Shown piece after piece: positions 39,622 through 48,860 of a DNA stretch of 64,000 bases. Made by a program: the position numbers and the translations under genes. Numbering within the stretch: position 1 is the stretch's first letter; every line of letters begins with the position of its first letter. Below the pieces are notes generated by a model that was not told the DNA's origin, ran no database searches, and was given only the letters and a program-made list of their open reading frames with translations. The stretch spans positions 358,410 to 422,409 of the forward strand of contig NZ_CP010029.1 in NCBI RefSeq assembly GCF_001656035.1. Reading direction: 5' to 3'. This DNA comes from Yersinia entomophaga (lineage in GTDB: Bacteria; Pseudomonadota; Gammaproteobacteria; Enterobacterales; Enterobacteriaceae).

Positions 39622-41826
39622 ATGGCGTTATCCCCCGCAGTAAAAGATCAAATCAGCCAGTGGTATAAGGCCCTTGGGCAACAGATTCCGGACTTTGTTT
39701 CTCGCGCTCCGCAGCGTCAAATGATAGCTGAAGTGGCGAAAACGCTGGCCGGCGATGCCGGACGACATTTGGCTATCGAAGCCCCAACCGGCGTGGGGAA
39801 GACCTTGTCGTACCTGATTCCCGGTATTGCGATCGGCCGCGCGGAAACCAAGCCGCTGGTGGTGAGCACCGCTAACGTGGCGCTGCAGGATCAGATTTAC
39901 AGCAAGGATTTGCCGTTACTGAAAAAAATTATTCCCGATTTGAAATTTACCGGCGCATTTGGGCGCGGACGCTATGTTTGCCCGCGAAATCTGGCCGCCA
40001 TGTGTACCGATGTCTCTGGCCAGGGCGATTTATCGCTGTTTTTGGGCGATGAGCTGGCGCCAGCCAACGGCGAGGAGCAGGCAACCTGCGTGGGCCTGTC
40101 TAAAGCGTTGAGCAGCCACGTTTGGGATGGGCTGCGCGATCATCATCAACAATCTATCAGCGATTCTCTGTGGGGCAAGCTCAGCACTGATAAAGCCAAC
40201 TGCTTAGGGCGCAACTGTCATTATTTTCGTGAATGTCCGTTCTATATTGCGCGTAAAGAGATCGAAACCGCCGATGTGGTGGTAGCCAACCATGCTTTGG
40301 TCATGGCGGCGCTGGAAACTGAATCGGTATTACCGAATCCAAAAGAATTATTATTGGTGCTAGATGAGGGGCATCACCTGCCAGATGTGGCGCGGGATGC
40401 GTTGGAGATCGAAGGTGAGATCACCGCCGTTTTTGCCAATATGCAGTTGGATATGATTGCCCGCCTGGTGGATCAGTGCATGGTGCAATATCGGCCGAAA
40501 AACCCGCCTAAACTGGCTAATTCGGAACGGTTAAAAGATCACTGCGAGCAGATGCGGGAGCTGATTCTGAACGTAGAACAACAGGTTAGCCAATTGCTTC
40601 CTACGGATAGTATTCAAGCTACTTATCGTTTTGAAATGGGCATCCTGCCGGAAAGCCTGACAGAAAGCTGCGCCAAATTATTTAAGTTAACCGATGCACT
40701 ACGCGGTTTAGCCGAGTTTGTTCTTAATGATTTAACCGAACAAACCGGTAAGCACGATATCGTGCGGCTGCATCGGGCGATTTTACAGATGAGCCGTACC
40801 TTCGGTTATCTGGAGGCAATGACCAAACTGTGGCGTCTGGCCGCAATGGATAAAGCTTCAAATGCGCCTATTTCTAAATGGGTTACGCGGGAATATCGCG
40901 AAAATCAAACTCATCTGTCCTTCCACTGCGTGGGGATTCGCGTGAGTGATCAGTTAGATAAAATGCTGTGGCGCAAAGTCCCCCATGTCATTGTGACGTC
41001 GGCTACGCTGCGTTCCCTCAACAGCTTTGCTCGCCTACAGGAACTCTCTGGTTTGAGCGAAAAGACCGGGGATCGTTTTGTGGCGCTTTCCTCCCCGTTT
41101 AACCACGTTGAGCAGGGCAAGCTGGTTATTCCCAAAATGCGCGTCGAACCGACGATGGCGAACGAAGCGGAGCATTTGGCCGAAATGGCGCAGTATTTCC
41201 GAGCCGAACAGGCCAGCGGTCGCCATAAAGGTATGTTGATTTTGTTTAGCAGCCATCGGGCGATGCAAACCTTTCTGAGCCACATCACCGATCTGCGTTT
41301 AATGCTGCTGGTTCAAGGTGATCAGCCGCGCTACCGGTTGGTTGAAGAGCATCGTAAACGGGTGACAAAAGGCACGCCCAGCGTACTCATCGGTTTGCAA
41401 TCCTTCGCGGAAGGCCTGGATCTGAAAGGGGAGTTACTGACGCAGGTGCATATCCATAAGATTGCATTTCCGCCGATTGATAGCCCGGTGATTTTGACGG
41501 AAGGAGAATGGCTGAAATCATTAAAACGCTATCCGTTTGAAGTGCAAAGTTTACCTAGCGCTTCATTTAACCTGATTCAGCAGGTGGGGCGCTTGATCCG
41601 CAGTAATGAGTGCCACGGCGAAATTGTCATTTATGATCGCCGTTTACTGACCAAAGGCTACGGCTCACGCTTATTGGCGGCGTTGCCCGTTTTCCCTATT
41701 GAACAGCCGGAGATGCCAGAGGCGGTAGCGGTGCCTATTGCGGCGAAAAAAACCTCGGTTAAAGCAGCGACTACGCGAAAAAAAGCCCCTAAACGTCGCC
41801 GCACGGACGTTACGTTGGGCAGCTAA
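39622..41826 (+). CDS. dinG: ATP-dependent DNA helicase DinG
   Basis: DinG is a 734-aa 5'-3' superfamily 2 helicase of the XPD type, with a 4Fe-4S cluster, that unwinds R-loops and D-loops. It has Walker A APTGVGKT (residues 54-61), iron-sulfur cysteines RYVCPRN, NCLGRNC and ECPF, the DEGH box, SATLRS, and QQVGRLIRS. The first ATG of the frame is 18 codons earlier, but the product from 39622 aligns with E. coli DinG. The E. coli gene is LexA-controlled; no clear CTGT-N8-ACAG box was found upstream here. A basic tail (KKAPKRRR) closes the protein. Confidence 0.95.
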   Translation: MALSPAVKDQISQWYKALGQQIPDFVSRAPQRQMIAEVAKTLAGDAGRHLAIEAPTGVGKTLSYLIPGIAIGRAETKPLVVSTANVALQDQIYSKDLPLLKKIIPDLKFTGAFGRGRYVCPRNLAAMCTDVSGQGDLSLFLGDELAPANGEEQATCVGLSKALSSHVWDGLRDHHQQSISDSLWGKLSTDKANCLGRNCHYFRECPFYIARKEIETADVVVANHALVMAALETESVLPNPKELLLVLDEGHHLPDVARDALEIEGEITAVFANMQLDMIARLVDQCMVQYRPKNPPKLANSERLKDHCEQMRELILNVEQQVSQLLPTDSIQATYRFEMGILPESLTESCAKLFKLTDALRGLAEFVLNDLTEQTGKHDIVRLHRAILQMSRTFGYLEAMTKLWRLAAMDKASNAPISKWVTREYRENQTHLSFHCVGIRVSDQLDKMLWRKVPHVIVTSATLRSLNSFARLQELSGLSEKTGDRFVALSSPFNHVEQGKLVIPKMRVEPTMANEAEHLAEMAQYFRAEQASGRHKGMLILFSSHRAMQTFLSHITDLRLMLLVQGDQPRYRLVEEHRKRVTKGTPSVLIGLQSFAEGLDLKGELLTQVHIHKIAFPPIDSPVILTEGEWLKSLKRYPFEVQSLPSASFNLIQQVGRLIRSNECHGEIVIYDRRLLTKGYGSRLLAALPVFPIEQPEMPEAVAVPIAAKKTSVKAATTRKKAPKRRRTDVTLGS

Positions 41827-41847
41827 CGACGTGGTGAAAAATAAGCG

Positions 41848-41878
41848 AATGGCAGTGAGCAATTCATTGCCATTTTTA
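41848..41878 (+). terminator. terminator after dinG
   Basis: AATGGCA and TGCCATT form a 7-bp stem with a 13-base loop, followed by a T-rich tail, 22 bp after the dinG stop. Confidence 0.7.
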
Positions 41879-42078
41879 TTTGTAGCCAGGCATTTCAAAC
41901 GGTTTCACGCAATTCTCTTTCACCTCAAAAAAATCCGTGGCTAAGATTAAATTAGCCGCAGGTCAGTTAACTCTTATTTGCCAACTCATACGAGTTAAGT
42001 CTGGGCGTACCTCCGGCAGTGGCGTAGTTCAGCTTCCAGCCCATTTTAAGGGTCTATCCGGCGTCTGAGGTAAGCAGC

Positions 42079-42777
42079 ATGAAACAGGTTATGGCAGAGT
42101 TTATCGGTACTTTCTGGTTAGTTTTGGGGGGCTGCGGTAGTGCGGTGTTGGCGGCTATGTTTCCAGTGGCGGGAATCGGTTTTCTGGGCGTCGCATTGGC
42201 GTTTGGTTTAACCGTCGTCACTATGGCTTATGCTTTGGGCCACGTCTCCGGCGGGCATTTTAATCCAGCGGTGTCGCTGGGGCTCTGGGTGGGTGGGCGA
42301 TTTTCCGGCGCGCAGTTGATTCCCTATATTATTGCGCAGGTTCTGGGGGGATTAGCCGGTGCCACGGTATTGTATCTTATCGCCAGTGGTAAGGCCGGAT
42401 TCGACGTCACCGCAGGCTTTGCCAGCAATGGTTACGGCGTGCGTTCTCCGGGGGGCTACAGTTTGCAATCGGTGTTGATTGCCGAAGTGATTCTGACAAT
42501 GGGGTTTGTGATGGTGATTATGGGCGCGACGGATTCCCGTTCACCCGCCGCGGCAGCGCCGTTAGCCATAGGTTTATGTTTAACCTTAATCCATTTGATC
42601 TCTATTCCGGTGGATAATACCTCGGTTAATCCAGCGCGAAGTACTGGAGTGGCCATTTTTGCCGGTGGAATTGCCTTACAGCAGCTTTGGGTATTCTGGT
42701 TAGCGCCGCTGATAGGCGGTGCTTTGGGCGGTGGCCTTTACCGTGCGTTGTTTAGCCCTACGGCGTCGAAGACCTGA
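42079..42777 (+). CDS. aqpZ: aquaporin Z
   Basis: AqpZ is a 232-aa, six-helix water channel with the two half-helix motifs HFNPAVS and SVNPARS that form the pore. [12 protein letters not shown] and the NPARS region hold the aromatic/arginine selectivity filter expected for a water-selective channel. [24 protein letters not shown] is very close to E. coli AqpZ. It is monocistronic, ending just before the decayed MFS gene. Confidence 0.95.
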   Translation: MKQVMAEFIGTFWLVLGGCGSAVLAAMFPVAGIGFLGVALAFGLTVVTMAYALGHVSGGHFNPAVSLGLWVGGRFSGAQLIPYIIAQVLGGLAGATVLYLIASGKAGFDVTAGFASNGYGVRSPGGYSLQSVLIAEVILTMGFVMVIMGATDSRSPAAAAPLAIGLCLTLIHLISIPVDNTSVNPARSTGVAIFAGGIALQQLWVFWLAPLIGGALGGGLYRALFSPTASKT

Positions 42778-42783
42778 TTCTAA

Positions 42784-43555
42784 TTATCCGCTCCCCGCGA
42801 CGCCGATTGGGCTGCGGGGGCGTTTTCCTCGCGCGGCCAGCAACAAAATCTCCAAAGTTTTACCGCTTATCCAACCCCACAGGCCGCCATGATTGATACC
42901 TGACAGTAAAATGGCCAGCACGCTAATCAGCAATAGTAGACAGATAATATCCAATCTCTGCTGGCCTGTATCAAGGAGCAATTCGCATACTTTGCCCCGA
43001 CAGCCGGCAAAGCTCAGTAAAATCAGCGCTAAATTGAGTAAAAATACCCAACGCCAGCCTAAGGTGCTAACCCGTATTCTGCCCACCACCGGCCCAATCG
43101 CCCATCCCGGCTCGTTTACGCCCAACAAAGTGCCTATCTCTGGTGCGGGCTTGTTTCGGGAAAGGCGGCCATCAGGCTGACCGTTACGTATAAAGTACAA
43201 CCCAGATTGCTCACTGTAATAAGCGAAAGAGATTCATCATCCAAATGCTATCGGCCAGGCCAGCGCTTGGTAATGATAAGCCAAACAGCGGCATCCCCAG
43301 ATAAAGTATCCGATAGCGAGCGTAGCGACCCGCGGTGACCATAAAAGCGCAGAGTGCCATCAGGAACAATAAAACGCCTCACTGTAGGTTTTCCGTGCTG
43401 GCGGAAAATGCCTGTTGAATGGCGGGAACCGCGGTATTGACGATAGTCAAATCGATACAACCTAAAGAACTGGCCAGACTGATACCGGTCAGCATGAGAG
43501 CCTATTGTCGACGGGTCAGAGGTAAATCCGAAGTGAGCGCTGAGGACATAGGCAT
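42784..43555 (-). pseudogene. degraded DHA2-type MFS transporter
   Basis: Fragments of one MFS drug-efflux protein are spread over several frames of the minus strand. The N-terminal part reads MLTGISLASSLGCIDLTIVNTAVPAIQQAF, interrupted by stops before and after. A middle part follows in another frame. The segment PGWAIGPVVGRIRVSTLGWRWVFLLNLALILLSFAGC is typical of the EmrB/QacA family (GPxxGG helix 5). Start codons at 43555 and 43549 open the reading. Stops, frameshifts and the lack of a C-terminal half show it is dead. It is divergent from the LysR gene, which may once have controlled it. Confidence 0.85.
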
Positions 43556-43717
43556 AATCCGGGAAGAAGAAACCCTCACGGTGTAGTGGCTAGTTAAGTG
43601 ACTCAGTTGCGCCATTTTTTCTTTTTATAGCGGAATTAAATTCTCCAATGGGGTATCAATCAGTACAGATTTATTTAAGATGGGTGATATTCATTGGGCT
43701 TTGATAAGGAGAAAGTG

Positions 43718-44632
43718 ATGATTTCCGGCGATCGTTTGCACGGCATACGAGCTTTTGTCCAGGCGGCGCAGGCTGGCAGTTTTAGCCGTGCTGCAGAACA
43801 GCTTGGTTTATCCCGCTCAGCGGTGGGTAAAGCAGTGGCGCGGCTAGAATCCCGCCTGTCGGTGCGTTTGTTTCAGCGCACCACTCGTAGCCTCTCTCTC
43901 ACCGACGAAGGGCAGATTTTCTATGAGGATTGCGTAAAAGCGCTGGATGCGCTGGACGCCGCAGAGATTCAGTTGGCGGCGCGAGCCGTGGCTCCCAGCG
44001 GGCGCTTGCGCGTGTCATTGCCGATATTGTTCGGCCAGCAGTGGGTGATGTCGCCGTTGCTCGAATTAGCCGACAGTTTTCCCGCGCTACAGCTGGAAAT
44101 TTTGTTTTCCAATCGCACAGTGGATTTTGCGGAGGAAGGCGTCGATCTGGCTGTGCGTATTGGGCATATTGGTGATGTTGCCGGGTTGGCGGCGCGAAAA
44201 CTGGGAGAACAACAGTGGGTGTTGTGCGCCAGTGCTGATTACTTAGCTACCTATGGTCATCCCACTTCCATTTCGGATTTAGCGCATCATCGCACGATTA
44301 GTTTGTTACGAAATGGTCGCAGCCAAACGTGGCGTTTAGTGAATGACGCAGGCAAAACCGAATCTATAACGCCAGCCAGTCGTTTACGATTGGATAATAT
44401 GGCGGCGGTAGCCACGGCTGCGGAAGCGGGGCACGGTATCGCACTACTGCCGCGCTGGCTCGTCAACCCTGCGCTGCAAAGCGGTCGATTGATGGAAACC
44501 TTGCCAGGCAACACTGGCGCCGGTTCACCGATTAATATTGTCTGGCTAAAAGGGCAGGTGATGCCCGCGCGGATTCGGGCGGCGATTGATAGGCTGGTGG
44601 AGGCATTTACACCGCAGGCTCCCTGGGAGTAA
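43718..44632 (+). CDS. LysR-family transcriptional regulator
   Basis: This 304-aa LysR protein has an N-terminal winged HTH (about 3-62: FVQAAQAGSFSRAAEQLGLSRSAVGKAVARLE) and a C-terminal effector domain (about 90-298) in the AaeR/YafC-type subgroup that often controls divergent efflux or reductase genes. The ATG at 43718 follows AAGGAG at six bases; an in-frame TTG upstream is rejected. Its presumed divergent target is the decayed MFS gene, so it may now be an orphan regulator. Confidence 0.9.
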   Translation: MISGDRLHGIRAFVQAAQAGSFSRAAEQLGLSRSAVGKAVARLESRLSVRLFQRTTRSLSLTDEGQIFYEDCVKALDALDAAEIQLAARAVAPSGRLRVSLPILFGQQWVMSPLLELADSFPALQLEILFSNRTVDFAEEGVDLAVRIGHIGDVAGLAARKLGEQQWVLCASADYLATYGHPTSISDLAHHRTISLLRNGRSQTWRLVNDAGKTESITPASRLRLDNMAAVATAAEAGHGIALLPRWLVNPALQSGRLMETLPGNTGAGSPINIVWLKGQVMPARIRAAIDRLVEAFTPQAPWE

Positions 44633-44700
44633 GTGAGCCGGTTTTAGCCGGATCAAACCTGAGTTATGCTAAACAAAATAGCGAGAGGAAGCCTTTGTTG

Positions 44701-45660
44701 ATGGATTACCGCAAAATTATCAAAGAAGTAGGACGTGGCAAAAATCACGCCCGCGATTTGGATCAGCAGACAGCCTGTGAGCTTTATCAACGAATGCTGG
44801 CGGGGCAGGTGCCTGAACTGGAGCTGGGGGGCATTCTGATTGCTTTTCGTATCAAAGGGGAATCGGAGGAGGAAATCCTCGGTTTTTATCAGGCTATGCA
44901 ACAGCAAGTGATGGCGCTACAGGCTCCTGAAGGTCGGCCAATGCCGGTGGTGATCCCCAGCTATAACGGTGCGCGTAAACAGGCTAATTTGACACCGCTT
45001 CTGGCGTTACTGTTGTCGCGTTTAGGGCTGCCGGTGGTCGTACACGGCGTGACCGAAGATAGCACTCGCGTGACCAGCGCTGAGATTTTTCAGGCGCTAG
45101 GCATGCCTTGGTCTGAGACAAAAGAAGATGCTCAAACTCGGTTGGATAACGGCCAGCCGGTATTTATTCCGGTATCTGCATTTTCCCCAGAGTTAGATTG
45201 TCAGCTACAAATGCGCTGGCGTATGGGGGTGCGTAATAGCAGCCATACCTTGGCAAAACTGGCGACGCCATTTCTGCATCAGCGAGCGCTGCGTTTGGCC
45301 AGCGTTTCGCATCCAGAATATATGCAAAAGGTCGGTCGATTCTTTCAGGCTATTGGCGCGCCGGCGTTGCTGCTACAGGGAACTGAAGGGGAAGTTTACG
45401 CTAATCCGCTGCGCTGCCCACCGCTCCACGCGATCGTTGGCGGTGAGCAAAGAGTCTTGCTGGAGCGTGCAGAAGAAAGCGGCGTGCCTGATCTACCTGT
45501 ATCCAAAGATGCAGCAGAAACTGCCCGCTGGATTGAACGCTGTCTGGCTGGCGAGGTGCTGGTTCCGTTGTCGATCCTCAAGCAGTTAGCCTGCTGTCAG
45601 GTTATTGCCGGGCAGGCAATATCGGTAGAGCAGGCATTGCGGCAATTTGCTGCTAAATAA
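44701..45660 (+). CDS. ybiB: YbiB, TrpD2-type phosphoribosyltransferase-like DNA-binding protein
   Basis: YbiB is a 319-aa homologue of anthranilate phosphoribosyltransferase, aligned end to end with E. coli YbiB (MDYRKIIKE, GRGKNHARDLD, VVIPSYNGARKQANLTPLLALLL, MRWRMGVRNSSHTLAKLATPF). The family has lost TrpD activity and binds nucleic acids; in E. coli it is linked to the DNA-damage response and lies next to dinG. GAGGA precedes the ATG at 44701; two upstream TTGs are rejected. Confidence 0.93.
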   Translation: MDYRKIIKEVGRGKNHARDLDQQTACELYQRMLAGQVPELELGGILIAFRIKGESEEEILGFYQAMQQQVMALQAPEGRPMPVVIPSYNGARKQANLTPLLALLLSRLGLPVVVHGVTEDSTRVTSAEIFQALGMPWSETKEDAQTRLDNGQPVFIPVSAFSPELDCQLQMRWRMGVRNSSHTLAKLATPFLHQRALRLASVSHPEYMQKVGRFFQAIGAPALLLQGTEGEVYANPLRCPPLHAIVGGEQRVLLERAEESGVPDLPVSKDAAETARWIERCLAGEVLVPLSILKQLACCQVIAGQAISVEQALRQFAAK

Positions 45661-45782
45661 TCCGGTTTTCACAGAATAAACTGCGCGGTTTCCGCCAGTC
45701 TTGGTCCTGATTGGCTTCCCGCTGGCATCAGGTCGGTGAGGGCTTTTAGCGTGATAACCCTATCAATGATGGAAGGAATCCT

Positions 45783-47633
45783 ATGCAACAGGCTTTGAGT
45801 TATTTCAACGCGTTGAATCAAGATTATCTGGCAGTGCATCAGGCCAAAGAAGACCTGTTTTGGCAGAATTACATGGGTTTGGGGGATGCCGACGTTGGGA
45901 AGCAATTCTCGGCGGCGGAGACGGCATACAAAAGGTTTATTGCGGAAAGTCGCCGTTTAAAAGAGCTGCGTGAGCTGATTACGGCATTAGAAGCCCAGCC
46001 AAAAACGCCGGAAAATCAGGATTTGCTTCACGGGCTGCGGGGCTGGTATCGCTTTTTTGACTGTAATGCCATTGAAGATCCTCAGGCGCAGGCTTTGCTA
46101 GATGAAATTATTGCCTTCGAGTCCGATCTTTATCAGCGGCGCAAAACTCACCAGCCAATGCATTTTAATGCTAAAGGTGAAAAAGTCGCGGCTTCCCTGG
46201 GCGAGTTGCTGACCAATCAGGCTACTAATGAAAATGAAACTTACCGACAAAGTTCTCAGCAGGCGCTGCGCGAAGTAGAGCAATGGCTGTTGCACAACGG
46301 CTTGCCTGAGTTGATTATCTTGCGTAACCGATTTGCTCGCCAGATGGGGTATCGTAACTATTTTGACTATAAAGTTAATAAAACCGAACAGATGATGCCG
46401 GAACAACTGTTTGCCATTCTGGATACTTTTGAACAGCAAACTCGTGAAGCGAACCGCCGTAGCCTGCAACAACTGGCGGAAAAACAAGGGGAGTCTGCAT
46501 TAGAAGCTTGGAATATCCGTTTTGCCAGCGCTGGAGACGTCACTCGTCAGCTCGATCCTTATTTTCCTTTTGCCGAATCATTAGATCGCTGGATCAACAG
46601 TTTTAAGCGCCTGCACATTGGTTTTCGCGGCGCGGAGATGAATTTGGATTTACTGGTTCGCGCTGGAAAATATGAAAATGGTTTTATGCATGGCCCGGTG
46701 CCGCCATTTGTTCAGCAGGGTAAATGGATACCGGCGCGGATCAATTTTACCAGTTTGGCGAAACCCGATCAGGTGGGAAGTGGAGCTTCAGGTTTGAATA
46801 CGCTGTTCCATGAAGGCGGCCACGCGGCGCATTTTGCTAATATTGTGCAAAATGCGCCTTGTTTCTCGCAGGAATTTCCACCGACCTCAATGGCTTATGC
46901 AGAAACTCAGTCGATGTTCTGCGATAGCCTGCTGGACGATGCGGATTGGTTAAAACGTTACGCTAAAAATGCTGCCGGTGAACCGCTGCCAGATGAATTG
47001 ATTCGCGACAATATTGAATCCAAGCAACCGATGCGCGCATTCAATGAGCGTCATATTTTACTGGTGCCTTACTTTGAGTGGGCTTTGTATCAATGGGATG
47101 ACGTGCAGCTAACGCCGCAGGCAATTACCCAGCTGGCGCGAGATATTGAGCAAAAGATTCTGGGTATTAACGCCAGCCCAAGGCCAACGCTGGCGATTCC
47201 TCATTTATTATCAATGGAATCGGCCTGCTCCTATCAGGGTTATCTATTGGCGTTGATGGCGGTAGAGCAAACGCGTGCCTTCTTCCTGCAACGTGACGGC
47301 TATTTAACCGATAACCCGGCAATTGGCTCGGATCTGGCGGAACATTACTGGCGTCCCGGTAATAGCGTTAGCCATGATGAAACCTTACGGAGTTTGACTG
47401 GCGAAGGATTTAATCCTGCTTATCTGGCGGCGGCCTGCAATCAAACGGTTGAGCAAGCGTGGGCAGCCGCGCAGGACGCTATTGCCAGCGCGGCGCAGCG
47501 GCCACAGCCAGCGGCTGATTTTGATCTGAATGTCAGTATTCGAGTGGTCGATGGTGAACGTGTGCTGGCTGATAATCAGCATGGGGACGAAGCGATGTGT
47601 CGCGCTTTCGCCAATGCTATTAATGCCTTGTAA
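45783..47633 (+). CDS. M3 family zinc metallopeptidase (oligoendopeptidase-like)
   Basis: The protein is 616 aa and cytosolic. The zinc motif LFHEGGHAAHF (HExxH, about residues 344-348) and the downstream glutamate in FPPTSMAYAETQSMF form the M3 gluzincin site. The long helical N-terminal part and HDETLRSLTGEGFNPAYLA near the C-terminus fit the thimet/OligoF fold that cuts short peptides. It is not the E. coli Dcp or PrlC sequence. GGAAGGAA gives a strong ribosome site. Likely monocistronic, ending at a hairpin. Confidence 0.85.
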   Translation: MQQALSYFNALNQDYLAVHQAKEDLFWQNYMGLGDADVGKQFSAAETAYKRFIAESRRLKELRELITALEAQPKTPENQDLLHGLRGWYRFFDCNAIEDPQAQALLDEIIAFESDLYQRRKTHQPMHFNAKGEKVAASLGELLTNQATNENETYRQSSQQALREVEQWLLHNGLPELIILRNRFARQMGYRNYFDYKVNKTEQMMPEQLFAILDTFEQQTREANRRSLQQLAEKQGESALEAWNIRFASAGDVTRQLDPYFPFAESLDRWINSFKRLHIGFRGAEMNLDLLVRAGKYENGFMHGPVPPFVQQGKWIPARINFTSLAKPDQVGSGASGLNTLFHEGGHAAHFANIVQNAPCFSQEFPPTSMAYAETQSMFCDSLLDDADWLKRYAKNAAGEPLPDELIRDNIESKQPMRAFNERHILLVPYFEWALYQWDDVQLTPQAITQLARDIEQKILGINASPRPTLAIPHLLSMESACSYQGYLLALMAVEQTRAFFLQRDGYLTDNPAIGSDLAEHYWRPGNSVSHDETLRSLTGEGFNPAYLAAACNQTVEQAWAAAQDAIASAAQRPQPAADFDLNVSIRVVDGERVLADNQHGDEAMCRAFANAINAL

Positions 47634-47650
47634 TCAACAGAATAGATCGA

Positions 47651-47684
47651 AAAATGCCCATCAGGGGGTGCTGATGGACATTTT
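47651..47684. terminator. bidirectional terminator between the M3 peptidase gene and ybiJ
   Basis: AAAATGCCCATCAG (47651-47664) pairs with CTGATGGACATTTT (47671-47684), 14 positions with one mismatch. A-run and T-run at opposite ends let it serve both convergent genes. Confidence 0.85.
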
Positions 47685-47701
47685 CGAACGGCTGAGGAAT
47701 A

Positions 47702-47962
47702 TTAGTGATAAATCACTGCGGTGCCGTGCATCAGGTTGTTACCGGTTGCAGAAGTAATGGTGAAGGCTTTAGCGCCAGCAGCATCAGCTTTTTCAGCTAA
47801 CTGTGCTTTCAGGCTGCTCAGGTCAGTTGCGCCGCTAACGGAAATGACGCCTGCTTTCTGGTACTGAGCCGCGTCCTGTCTATTAACGTGTTCAGCGGCA
47901 ACGCTGGCAAATGAAAGGGTAGTTAGAGCGAGAACTGCAACAAAGTTTTTGATGTTTTTCAT
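47702..47962 (-). CDS. ybiJ: YhcN/YbiJ family (DUF1471) periplasmic protein
   Basis: This 86-aa secreted protein has a 22-residue signal peptide (ASVAAEH) and the small DUF1471 fold. KAGVISVSGATDLSSLKAQLAEKADAAGAKAFTITSATGNNLMHGTAVIY matches E. coli YbiJ in spacing and ending. Relatives (BhsA, McbA, YhcN) are stress- or biofilm-linked. It sits where ybiJ lies in E. coli, near rlmF. Function unknown. Confidence 0.88.
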   Translation of the reverse strand: MKNIKNFVAVLALTTLSFASVAAEHVNRQDAAQYQKAGVISVSGATDLSSLKAQLAEKADAAGAKAFTITSATGNNLMHGTAVIYH

Positions 47963-48090
47963 GATGTAATCCTATCCGATTTCGTTAGAGTGAAAGGGCG
48001 TTTCCTTTCGATAGAAGCTATGTTACGCCTCTGTGATATTTATGAAACCGGATAGAATTGAGAATCTAATTCAATTTTTATGAACAAAAA

Positions 48091-48732
48091 CTAACGTGCG
48101 GCGACCCCCTGCGGACGCAGCATATCAAAGCGCTGCTCTTCGGTGACGCCATAATAAGCACTCGGCCCGCCTCCTCGCAGAATAGGCTGCGCCGCCGTGG
48201 TCAGATAGGTGCCGTTACTGTCTAGCAATTGACGATTAATATGCACCGCAATCACTTCTCCTAGCACCAGCCAGCTATTGGTATTGCTGCCGTCGGCGGC
48301 CTTTAACTGAATGCATTGCGTGAGTTTACATTCAAAGTTCACCGGACTTTCCGCGACGCGATCTACGGCGATTAACCGGCTGGGTTGCGGCGTTAAACCG
48401 GCAAACTGGAATTCATCCTGCTCCCGCGAGAGCGGGGCGGAGCTGTTATTCATCGCCTCTGCTAACTGGCGGGTGGCCAGATTCCAGACGAACTCGCCGG
48501 TTTCCACAATATTAGCCACGCTGTCTTTCCAACCGTTGCTGGAAAAACCGATGATAGGTGGCGTATAGCTAAAGCAGTTAAAAAAGCTGTAAGGAGCCAG
48601 ATTACGCTGGCCTTTGGCGCTAACAGAGGAAATCCAGCCGATAGGTCGTGGGCCGATAATGGCGTTTAATGGGTCGTGGGGCAGGCCGTGGCCGCTGGCG
48701 GGCTCATAATAGTAATCGTCTTCGGTACTCAT
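48091..48732 (-). CDS. flavin reductase family protein (FMN-binding split barrel)
   Basis: This 213-aa protein has the flavin-reductase-like FMN-binding domain: PRPIGWISSVSAKGQRNLAPYSFFNCFSYTPPIIGFS near the N-terminus, then a VNFECKLTQCIQL dimer strand and a GEVIAVHIN strand. The ending AQPILRGGGPSAYYG is typical of a group of uncharacterised reductases. It may supply reduced FMN or act on another substrate; the partner is unknown. It is divergent from rlmF. Confidence 0.85.
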   Translation of the reverse strand: MSTEDDYYYEPASGHGLPHDPLNAIIGPRPIGWISSVSAKGQRNLAPYSFFNCFSYTPPIIGFSSNGWKDSVANIVETGEFVWNLATRQLAEAMNNSSAPLSREQDEFQFAGLTPQPSRLIAVDRVAESPVNFECKLTQCIQLKAADGSNTNSWLVLGEVIAVHINRQLLDSNGTYLTTAAQPILRGGGPSAYYGVTEEQRFDMLRPQGVAAR

Positions 48733-48860
48733 AACATCCCTACATCAGGTTTATCATAAGAAGTCAGCTTAGTGGCTAAACGGAATTTCGCGCACTCTCG
48801 CTGGAAAATTAACAGGTTATTGGCGGCCTGTTTTGTCACTCGCCCGTTTTAAGGCGATTT

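Noticed and set aside
46098..46487. 129-aa ORF antisense to the M3 peptidase gene
   Set aside because: Inside a well-supported gene, no homology recognised.
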